Translations under genes and position numbers: made by a program
The notes under the pieces: model-generated
What the model saw: only the letters and a program-made list of their open reading frames with translations
What the model was told of the DNA's origin: nothing
Databases searched by the model: none
In this document: in pieces, positions 6,535 through 12,266 of the stretch
Position numbering within the stretch: the first letter of the stretch is position 1
Layout of the letters: every line of letters starts with the position of its first letter
Origin: Gammaproteobacteria bacterium
GTDB taxonomy: Bacteria; Pseudomonadota; Gammaproteobacteria; Pseudomonadales; GM7GCV1
Assembly (NCBI GenBank): GCA_030830945.1
Contig: JAURLY010000012.1
Location: 1-12,266 of the forward strand
Length of the DNA stretch: 12,266 bases
Reading direction: 5' to 3'

Positions 6535-8380
6535 GAAAAATACCTTCGCCTTCCGGCTAATTACTATTGTCTTCTCTGCCCTGATGTTTGTCTCGCTTCA
6601 GGGTTGCGGCTCTACGCAATCTACCGAAAGCAAAACCCCAACGTTAAGCGAGCCCTCCGAAGAAGCACTCAGGTACGAACATCTGGCCAATATTGCCAGC
6701 GAAGAAACCGAACGTGTAGTCTATCAATATTTGGCGGCACTTAGCTGGTATGAAGAAGGCTTTCGCGACCGCGCATTCTTTCTTTTGCGCAACCTCAATC
6801 CAGAATTACTTGATCAACAACAACGATTAACTCGCCAGCTGACCCTGGCTGATTATCATCGAGAACGCGGTGAACTCGCTGTTGCACTCGACTTGCTGGA
6901 CAGGGACTGGGTACAAACCGAATTAAGAACTTCAGATAACGACTTAAAAAGCCGCTGGGCAGGAGCGACAGCAGAGCTGAGCCTTTTGCTGGGGGACTAT
7001 GGACGAGCTTTTAGGGTATATGATTTTGCGCTGTCTTTTGCCGATGCTGCTGACAGGGAAGAACTCAGGAATGGACTTTGGAAAAGTCTAACCCTGACCG
7101 ACACTCTTCCCAGAGCACCCTTTGCCAGCAGCGAGACGGCAGGATGGGTTGCCTTGGCACAAATTAACAACCAGAGCACTGGCATAGTCACTGACCAGTA
7201 CCTTTCATACTTGCTGTGGCAAGACCGTTTTTACAATCATCCGGCCATGCTAAATCCTCCGCCCAGCTTCACTCTACTAGAGCAAATAGCCACGGGGGAT
7301 CGGCCGCGCGTGGCTATTCTCCTGCCACTTTCTGGTGATCTGGCTGCAGCTGGAAACGCTATTCTCGATGGCTATATGGCTGCACGCGCAAGCAGTTACC
7401 AGCCGGGGAATACCGAACCGGCTGATCCATTGGCACCTTTTGAAATAGAGATATTCGATACCAATGCAAACAACATCACCAGCATCGTCCGCCAACTAAA
7501 CAGCAAAGAATTCGACCTGGTAATTGGGCCACTTGATCGAACCCTTGTTGCTACTTATGTCGAGATAATGCCGGACATACCCACACTGGCGTTGAACAGC
7601 CTGCCAGAAGAGCTGGACCTAAGCGAAAAGCCCGTACTCGGATTATCCCTAAATGTAGAGCAAGAAGCGGAACAAGCAGCGATTCGCGCACTACAAGAGG
7701 GACATCAAAGCGCCATTGCACTGGTTCCTGACAGTGAATGGGGTTATCGGGCAGGCGAGGCCTTTACGGATTTATGGATAGCTGAGGGCGGTAATCTGGC
7801 GACGTTCGCACGCTATGGTGACAGTACTACTCATGCAGACCTGCTCGAGCAAAACCTCCATGTGGATGAGAGCGTTTCCCGAAAAAATGCACTGCAGTCA
7901 AATCTGGGCCGAGCGCTGGAATTTACCCCGAGAAGACGACAGGATGTCGACGCTCTTTTTCTCGCGGCATCCCCTTCCCAAGCCAGGCAATTGAAACCCA
8001 TGCTGGCATTTTTCTTTGCAGAGGATATCCCTGTTTATTCGACATCGAGCATCTACTCAGGATTTCCTGATCCAAAAGCAGACCGGGACCTGGACGGGAT
8101 TGAATTTTCAACCATGCCCTGGATTCTCGACAATCAAAATGAGCTCCGCAACAATATATCGAATCAAACGGGAGCTTCAGCGACGGCCTTGCGTATGCAA
8201 GCTTTAGGAATTGACAGCTTTTATTTGTCACAAAGACTTATTCAACTGCATGAAGCACCGGATACACTTTACCGCGGTGTTCTCGGCAAGCTAAGCAAAG
8301 AGAGCCAGGGTAACAACCTTGAAAGAATGCAAGTCTGGGCAAAATTTATTGGGGGTAACGCCAGACCTGTGAACAATTAA
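6533..8380 (+). CDS. lpoA: LpoA, outer-membrane lipoprotein activator of PBP1A
   Basis: LpoA is anchored in the outer membrane and reaches across the periplasm to stimulate the peptidoglycan synthase PBP1A. From ATG 6533 the 615-residue protein starts with a lipoprotein signal peptide (MKNTFAFRL, then a hydrophobic stretch) ending in the lipobox LQGC at Cys25. An N-terminal helical, TPR-like region covers about 40-240. A domain with the type I periplasmic-binding-protein fold begins near PRVAILLPLSGDLAAAG (about 256) and runs to the C-terminus. An in-frame ATG at 6491 would add 14 residues ahead of the signal peptide and is unlikely. The protein is somewhat shorter than in E. coli (678). It heads a tight plus-strand run with yraN, diaA and dolP. 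Confidence 0.93.
   Translation: MKNTFAFRLITIVFSALMFVSLQGCGSTQSTESKTPTLSEPSEEALRYEHLANIASEETERVVYQYLAALSWYEEGFRDRAFFLLRNLNPELLDQQQRLTRQLTLADYHRERGELAVALDLLDRDWVQTELRTSDNDLKSRWAGATAELSLLLGDYGRAFRVYDFALSFADAADREELRNGLWKSLTLTDTLPRAPFASSETAGWVALAQINNQSTGIVTDQYLSYLLWQDRFYNHPAMLNPPPSFTLLEQIATGDRPRVAILLPLSGDLAAAGNAILDGYMAARASSYQPGNTEPADPLAPFEIEIFDTNANNITSIVRQLNSKEFDLVIGPLDRTLVATYVEIMPDIPTLALNSLPEELDLSEKPVLGLSLNVEQEAEQAAIRALQEGHQSAIALVPDSEWGYRAGEAFTDLWIAEGGNLATFARYGDSTTHADLLEQNLHVDESVSRKNALQSNLGRALEFTPRRRQDVDALFLAASPSQARQLKPMLAFFFAEDIPVYSTSSIYSGFPDPKADRDLDGIEFSTMPWILDNQNELRNNISNQTGASATALRMQALGIDSFYLSQRLIQLHEAPDTLYRGVLGKLSKESQGNNLERMQVWAKFIGGNARPVNN
6543..6547 (-). promoter_or_regulatory. rsmI ribosome binding site inside the lpoA coding region
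   Basis: On the minus strand GAAGG lies eight bases before the rsmI ATG. Because the rsmI and lpoA start codons share CATG, this site occupies lpoA codons 4-5 on the opposite strand. It supports 6534 as the rsmI start. Confidence 0.6.
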
Positions 8381-8396
8381 CCCCCTAGGCACAGCC

Positions 8397-8774
8397 ATGA
8401 AAGGAAGACTGGCAAACCTTATCAAGGGAAGCGACGCTGAAAAACGAGCCGCCAGGCTATTGCGCCGCAAAGGTTACAAAATTGTTGATAAAAACAAATC
8501 CTATAAATTCGGCGAGTTAGATATCATTGCCGAAAAAGGCTCTCAGCGAATCTTTGTTGAGGTCAAATTTCGCAGCACCCAGAAGTTTGGTGATGCCAGT
8601 GAGTTTGTTGATGCCACAAAACAACGTCGCTTAATAAAAGCGGCCTTAAGCTGGATTCAGGTACAGGACCCACAAATGCATTTTTCTTACAGGTTCGATG
8701 TCATTGCTATACAAGACAATTCCGGTATACAGGGAATAAACTGGATTGAAAATGCGTTTGAGGCTACGTTCTAA
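8397..8774 (+). CDS. yraN: YraN family (UPF0102) nuclease-like protein
   Basis: This small cytoplasmic protein has a predicted PD-(D/E)xK-type, Holliday-junction-resolvase-like fold; its cellular role is not settled. The 125 residues show the family pattern in order: GSDAEKRAARLLRRKGYKIV (11-30), GELD (39-42) and VEVKFRS (54-60), then QRRLIKAA and a C-terminal YRFDVIAI strand. Glu40, Asp42, Glu55 and Lys57 are the putative metal-binding and catalytic residues and all are present. The gene starts 16 bases after the lpoA stop, and its TAA shares one base with the diaA ATG (TAATG), indicating coupled translation. Confidence 0.93.
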   Translation: MKGRLANLIKGSDAEKRAARLLRRKGYKIVDKNKSYKFGELDIIAEKGSQRIFVEVKFRSTQKFGDASEFVDATKQRRLIKAALSWIQVQDPQMHFSYRFDVIAIQDNSGIQGINWIENAFEATF

Positions 8775-9337
8775 TGCAAGATGAATTGCGTTCCCGACTG
8801 GAACTCGCAGGCATGGCGATCGGTAGCCTACCCGACGCGCTGGAATCCCAATTAATTGACGCCGGCAAACAGCTTAGTGAAACATTGCTGGCAGAAAAAA
8901 AAGTGATCGCCATTGGCCTGGGAGACGGACATACAATCGCCGAATATTTTGTGGACGAACTTATTAATAGCTCCCAGCTAGACAGACCACCCCTACCCTG
9001 CGTTTTGGTTAGTGGGAACACCAGCCCGGAAAAACTCACTCGGGAAGTCAGTGTGCTGGTCGAGCCCGGAGACTTGCTGATACTGTTTCAAAATAGTCGA
9101 CAAAATCGCCTAGGAGGAAAAGATGAAAAGCTCACCCTGCTTTATGAAACCATCAATACCCTGAAGGCCCGGACTATTCTGGTCGGACACAGCTATACAT
9201 ACCATCTTGAAGACACGGGTTTTATCTCACTGACACTGGATAATGAGTCCCGTATGAACTACCTTTGCAGTGGTACAGTAATAGGCATGACCTTGGCAGC
9301 CTTGGTCGACCACCAACTATTTGGACACCCTATCTAA
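8774..9337 (+). CDS. diaA: DiaA-like SIS-domain protein (divergent)
   Basis: In E. coli DiaA is a tetrameric SIS-fold protein that binds DnaA and helps it assemble at oriC; its relative GmhA is sedoheptulose-7-phosphate isomerase. This 187-residue protein has the right length, the N-terminal helix with SLPDAL, and the yraN-diaA-dolP context. The sugar-phosphate-binding motifs are eroded: the GNGxSAxxAQHF element reads GLGDGHTIAEYF (48-59), the STRGNSRD loop reads LFQNSRQNRL, and the IQExH segment reads RMNYLCS (160-166). An isomerase activity is therefore unlikely. The C-terminal LF pair (Leu182-Phe183) matches Leu190-Phe191 of E. coli DiaA, which I recall as important for DnaA binding. Annotation as GmhA would be misleading. 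Confidence 0.82.
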   Translation: MQDELRSRLELAGMAIGSLPDALESQLIDAGKQLSETLLAEKKVIAIGLGDGHTIAEYFVDELINSSQLDRPPLPCVLVSGNTSPEKLTREVSVLVEPGDLLILFQNSRQNRLGGKDEKLTLLYETINTLKARTILVGHSYTYHLEDTGFISLTLDNESRMNYLCSGTVIGMTLAALVDHQLFGHPI

Positions 9338-9354
9338 CTAACCATCGATGATTT

Positions 9355-9939
9355 ATGTTTGATTTAAAAACCCTACGAACTTCCCTTTTCCTGGCTTTTG
9401 TTCTTGGCATGCTTGGGGGCTGCAATACCGTTCTAGATGTCGTCAAGAAAGACCAGATTGAAACCAACCCGAACAAACGAAGCTATGGGGCCAGGCTCGA
9501 TGACTCGACCATTGAAACGGTTGTCGAGCACAACATTGAAAAAGCCCACGAAAGCTTAAAAGATGCGCACATAGAAGTTGATAGCTTTAATACTGTGGTA
9601 CTCCTCACGGGAGAGGTACCTAACGAAGAAGTGCGCAGCCTGGCAGCGCAAACCGCTCAGGAAGTTGCCAACGTACGTATTGTTCACAATGAACTGACTG
9701 TCCGCGGCAACAGCTCATTTATGTCGAGGACAAACGACAGTTATATCCATACCAAAATAAAATTTAACCTTTCCAGGGAGCCTGATCTGGATGGTACCGA
9801 TATAGATGTGATTGTTCAGGATAGCGTTGCTTTTCTTATGGGACTGGTCACGCAGGAACAGTCAGAAACCGCCGCTCATGTCGCCAGCCTGACATCCGGT
9901 GTCCGACGCGTAGTTAAAATATTCGAATATGTTGATTAG
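9355..9939 (+). CDS. dolP: DolP (YraP), dual-BON-domain outer-membrane lipoprotein
   Basis: DolP is an outer-membrane lipoprotein that supports envelope integrity and, in E. coli, outer-membrane assembly at division sites. The 194-residue product has a signal peptide ending in the lipobox LGGC (Cys23, followed by Asn, which favours the outer membrane). RSYGARLDDSTIE precedes a first BON domain (about 50-118, with VVLLTGEVPNEEVRSLAAQ). A second BON domain (about 125-194) contains VAFLMGLVTQEQSETA and ends VVKIFEYVD. It begins 17 bases after diaA and is the last gene of the plus-strand run, with a strong palindromic terminator nine bases beyond its stop. Confidence 0.93.
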   Translation: MFDLKTLRTSLFLAFVLGMLGGCNTVLDVVKKDQIETNPNKRSYGARLDDSTIETVVEHNIEKAHESLKDAHIEVDSFNTVVLLTGEVPNEEVRSLAAQTAQEVANVRIVHNELTVRGNSSFMSRTNDSYIHTKIKFNLSREPDLDGTDIDVIVQDSVAFLMGLVTQEQSETAAHVASLTSGVRRVVKIFEYVD

Positions 9940-9947
9940 CCGAAGAG

Positions 9948-10002
9948 GTCAGCAAGAATAAAAAAGGCCAGATTAAATCTGGCCTTTTTTATTCTTGCTG
10001 AC
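9948..10002. terminator. Bidirectional terminator, perfect 55-bp palindrome
   Basis: Two 27-base arms match perfectly around a single central A at 9975. The inner stem GGCCAGATT/AATCTGGCC is flanked by A6 (9960-9965) and T6 (9985-9990). In either direction the transcript therefore forms a GC-rich hairpin followed by a U-run. It sits between the convergent dolP (stop 9939) and sspB (stop 10030) and should end both. The pairing continues 12 bases beyond the A/T runs on each side, which a minimal terminator does not need. Confidence 0.92.
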
Positions 10003-10029
10003 TGTCTGTCTTTATACCTACTGCTGTCT

Positions 10030-10425
10030 TTACTTGACCACTCTCAGTGAAGGTCTCCCACCACCTGAAGGCGCCGGGTCTGTATTACTCGGCCCATCCG
10101 GATCGGGAGTATCTGGGCCATTCTCATCGAACATCATCCCGCGACCATTTTCCTTTGCATAAATACCAATTACAGCAGACAAAGGCACCGATATGTCCAT
10201 GGGAATCCCACGAAACCGGGCATTAAAGGTGATCAGCTCATTGCCTAGAGACAGCGCTTTCACAGCACTAGGTGCAATATTCAGGACAATCTGACCATCC
10301 TTTACATAATCTTGCGGAACTTGCACATCCGAGTGCATAGCATTCACAAGAACATGGGGTGTAGCGTTGTTATCGAGAATCCATTCATACAATGCTCGCA
10401 ATAAATAAGGACGGCTCGGAGTCAT
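10030..10425 (-). CDS. sspB: SspB, ClpXP protease specificity-enhancing factor
   Basis: SspB is a cytoplasmic adaptor that binds ssrA-tagged peptides released from stalled ribosomes and delivers them to ClpXP. The 131-residue protein has the folded domain at about 1-98, beginning PSRPYLLRALYEWILDNNATPHVLV and including QIVLNIAPSAVKAL and FNARFRGIP. A flexible Pro/Asp/Gly-rich tail follows, and the final GGGRPSLRVVK is the ClpX-binding (XB) motif, nearly identical to the E. coli C-terminus. The linker is shorter than in E. coli (165 residues in total). The gene starts 15 bases after the sspA stop, with a GAAG-type ribosome binding site in the gap. It ends 27 bases from the palindromic terminator. 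Confidence 0.96.
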   Translation of the reverse strand: MTPSRPYLLRALYEWILDNNATPHVLVNAMHSDVQVPQDYVKDGQIVLNIAPSAVKALSLGNELITFNARFRGIPMDISVPLSAVIGIYAKENGRGMMFDENGPDTPDPDGPSNTDPAPSGGGRPSLRVVK

Positions 10426-10440
10426 ACACTTCTACCTGTG

Positions 10441-11067
10441 TTAAACAGGTGACGCCATTTCTTTTTCCTGAATTGAAAGGCTTTCCTTAAAGGAGTCACG
10501 CGTAAACAACCTGCCCATATAATCATAAAGCGGTTTGGTTTGACGGCTTTTCGCGATACTGACACCCATTTGATTTAAACGCCAGAGAATAGGCGCAAGG
10601 CAACAATCGGTCAGTGTAAAATCTTCGCTCATAAAGAAAGGCATTTCTCCAAATATGGGCGCAATTCCTGTCAGGCTTTGCCCCAGCATTTTGGCATCTT
10701 CTGAAGAACCTTTCCCAAGCATCAGGCGATCCACTGCCGGACACCAGTCATGCTCTATTCGCTGCATCCACAAACGAGCCTGAGCCCGGGCTACCGGGTA
10801 AACCGGCAGTAGTGGAGGATGTGGAAATCGCTCGTCCAGATATTCCATCATAACGCGCGAATCGTAAAGCACGAGATCACGATCAACGAGTGTAGGTAAA
10901 GAGTTATAGGGATTTAAATCAGACAGTTCTGCCGGTACCGTTTCAGGAGTGTAGTCCTCTATATCACAGGTCACCCCTTTTTCAGCAAGCACTATTCGCA
11001 CTCGCTGAGAGTAGTGACAACCAGGATCCGATAGCAGTGCCATGGTTGAACGATTAAGAATACTCAT
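10441..11067 (-). CDS. sspA: SspA, RNA polymerase-associated stringent starvation protein A
   Basis: SspA has a glutathione-transferase fold but acts as a regulator that binds RNA polymerase with sigma70 under starvation or acid stress. The 208 residues have an N-terminal thioredoxin-like domain (1-80) with HYSQRVRIVLAEKG (18-31) and the cis-proline segment LPTLVDRDLVLYDS (57-70). The surface loop FPHPPLLPVYPVARAQARL follows; its PHPP (82-85) is needed for SspA function in E. coli. The rest is the all-helical C-terminal domain. Cys17 and Ser20 form a CHYS motif at the place where redox-active relatives carry their catalytic cysteine. The start follows the cytochrome gene stop by 21 bases; Met9 is an alternative start but would cut the conserved N-terminus. 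Confidence 0.95.
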   Translation of the reverse strand: MSILNRSTMALLSDPGCHYSQRVRIVLAEKGVTCDIEDYTPETVPAELSDLNPYNSLPTLVDRDLVLYDSRVMMEYLDERFPHPPLLPVYPVARAQARLWMQRIEHDWCPAVDRLMLGKGSSEDAKMLGQSLTGIAPIFGEMPFFMSEDFTLTDCCLAPILWRLNQMGVSIAKSRQTKPLYDYMGRLFTRDSFKESLSIQEKEMASPV

Positions 11068-11088
11068 AATAGAGTTGGTATCTTGTTA

Positions 11089-12266
11089 TTAGTGTAGGTT
11101 ACGCCAGTACTCGCGGTTCAACAGCCACGCGAGAACGAAGAAAATACTTAGGAAAACCAGTATGCCGGCACCGATCCGCTTGCGCTCTTCAGCCATGGGC
11201 TCTGCCATGTACACAAGAAAATTAGTTAGATCGTAGACGACCTGGTCAAACTCTTCAGGGGTCATCTGCCCTTCATTGCCCTCGACGATCTCCAGGTCGG
11301 CACATTCTGTCGCATGTTCGTCGCCATGATCCCCATGAGTACAGGTTTGCAGGCCTTGAAGCTCAAGCAAAGCGTGAGGCATACCAACATCTGCGAAAAC
11401 ACGGTTGTTCACACCCAGGGGGCGCGAATCATCTGCATAGAAGTTTTTCAGGTAGGTATACAACCACTCAGATCCACGAGCTCGCGCTACAAGAGTTAAG
11501 TCAGGTGGCGCTGTACCGAATGCTGCCTTGGCATTTTCAATAGGCATACTGATGCTCATCAATTCGCCAATTTTCTGGTCGGTAAAAACCAGATTTTCCA
11601 ACGCGATATCATGTGGAATACCCAAGTCATCGGCAACGCGCTCATAGCGAGCATATTTAGTCGAGTGGCAACCATAACAGTAATTCATATACCACTTGGC
11701 ACCACTTTGCAGACTCGTCTTGTCCGATAGATTCGCATCAAATTCTTCACAGGCAATGGTTCCACACTCGTGGGCAGATTCTGCACCCACGGCTTTCAAC
11801 GGAATCCAGCTGAGAATGAGGACAACCAGCAAGCCCAGGGCGAAAGTACCCAATCCAAGTCCCTGCATGGTGACGCGCTCAGGCGGCTCTTTAAATTTAT
11901 CTTTCTTTGACCACCAGGGCATACCGATAAAGAATACAAAGTAAAAGCCCGTACAAATCTGGGCAAGTAAGGTGCGTGCCGGTGTAGGAGCCTTAACGCC
12001 AAGGACACCCAAAATAATAAAGCTGGCTGCAAAAAGCAGAATCATGGCTTTCCAAGTATTTCCCTTGTAGCGAATAGACTTAACAGGACTCTTATCAAGC
12101 CATGGCAGCACAAACATGATGGCAATCGCCGCCGCCATCACCATAAAACCACCCAGCTTGTCGGGAACGGCCCGCAGCATTGAGTAGAAAGGTGTGAAAT
12201 ACCAAACCGGGGCAATGTGCTCAGGTGTCTTCAGAGGATTGGCCTCTTCGAAATTGGCGTGCTCAA
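11089..12266 (-). CDS. Cytochrome b/c1 fusion of the bc1 complex (3' part)
   Basis: The reading frame is open to the right window edge, so the cytochrome b N-terminal part is missing. Residues are counted from Met at 12180. Upstream of it the frame reads NFEEANPLKTPEHIAPVWYF, the C-terminal Qo-side region of cytochrome b. Three membrane helices follow (about 10-28, 43-61 and 71-90), ending PPERVT, the usual cytochrome b end. There is no stop codon; the frame continues through a signal-like helix (106-128) into cytochrome c1. That part has haem motif CYGCH (168-172), ERVADDLGIPH, PPDLTLVARARG (225-236), axial-ligand candidate Met267 and a C-terminal anchor (about 336-353). Such fusions are known as fbcH in Bradyrhizobium, where the product is cleaved. 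The complex passes electrons from ubiquinol to cytochrome c. Confidence 0.9.
   Translation of the reverse strand, partial: EHANFEEANPLKTPEHIAPVWYFTPFYSMLRAVPDKLGGFMVMAAAIAIMFVLPWLDKSPVKSIRYKGNTWKAMILLFAASFIILGVLGVKAPTPARTLLAQICTGFYFVFFIGMPWWSKKDKFKEPPERVTMQGLGLGTFALGLLVVLILSWIPLKAVGAESAHECGTIACEEFDANLSDKTSLQSGAKWYMNYCYGCHSTKYARYERVADDLGIPHDIALENLVFTDQKIGELMSISMPIENAKAAFGTAPPDLTLVARARGSEWLYTYLKNFYADDSRPLGVNNRVFADVGMPHALLELQGLQTCTHGDHGDEHATECADLEIVEGNEGQMTPEEFDQVVYDLTNFLVYMAEPMAEERKRIGAGILVFLSIFFVLAWLLNREYWRNLH

Noticed and set aside
7923..8231. A 102-codon minus-strand open frame opposite lpoA
   Set aside because: It is antisense to a well-supported coding region, without recognisable domains or context.

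Overview
The window is a stretch of core gammaproteobacterial chromosome of moderate GC content. The layout is mraZ-rsmH-ftsL-ftsI-murE-murF next to rsmI, lpoA, yraN, diaA, dolP, sspB, sspA and the cytochrome bc1 genes. From memory this matches the Pseudomonas-type gene order, and part of it (rsmI, lpoA, yraN, diaA, dolP) matches E. coli. Protein similarity and a class A RNase P RNA agree. A marine-type member of Pseudomonadales/Cellvibrionales is a plausible guess, but the genus cannot be read from the sequence alone.

Region 1 (1-5083, minus strand) is the start of the division and cell wall (dcw) cluster. It has a sigma70-type promoter, a three-repeat MraZ operator, mraZ, rsmH, ftsL, ftsI, murE and the first 20 codons of murF. 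From rsmH onward every stop codon overlaps the next start codon. Region 2 (5084-5285) is an AT-rich spacer without a gene. Region 3 (5286-5682, minus strand) is the RNase P RNA gene rnpB with a very good promoter of its own, just downstream of rsmI.

Region 4 (5698-9939) holds rsmI on the minus strand and the divergent plus-strand run lpoA-yraN-diaA-dolP. The rsmI and lpoA start codons share a single CATG. The plus-strand genes are tightly spaced and probably form one transcript: an outer-membrane activator of a peptidoglycan synthase, a nuclease-like protein, a SIS-fold replication-initiation factor and a BON-domain envelope lipoprotein. Region 5 (9948-10002) is a perfect 55-bp palindrome that serves as a bidirectional terminator between convergent dolP and sspB. 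Region 6 (10030-12266, minus strand) holds sspB, sspA and the 3' part of a cytochrome bc1 gene in which cytochrome b runs in frame into cytochrome c1.

I see no mobile element, CRISPR array, tRNA, toxin-antitoxin pair or defence module, and no undescribed multi-gene system. The points worth a second look are variants of known parts: the cytochrome b/c1 fusion with a Cys/His-rich insert, an SSQ instead of SxN motif in FtsI, a SIS protein that has lost its usual active-site residues but keeps a C-terminal LF pair, a modified RNase P RNA, and the shared rsmI/lpoA start site.
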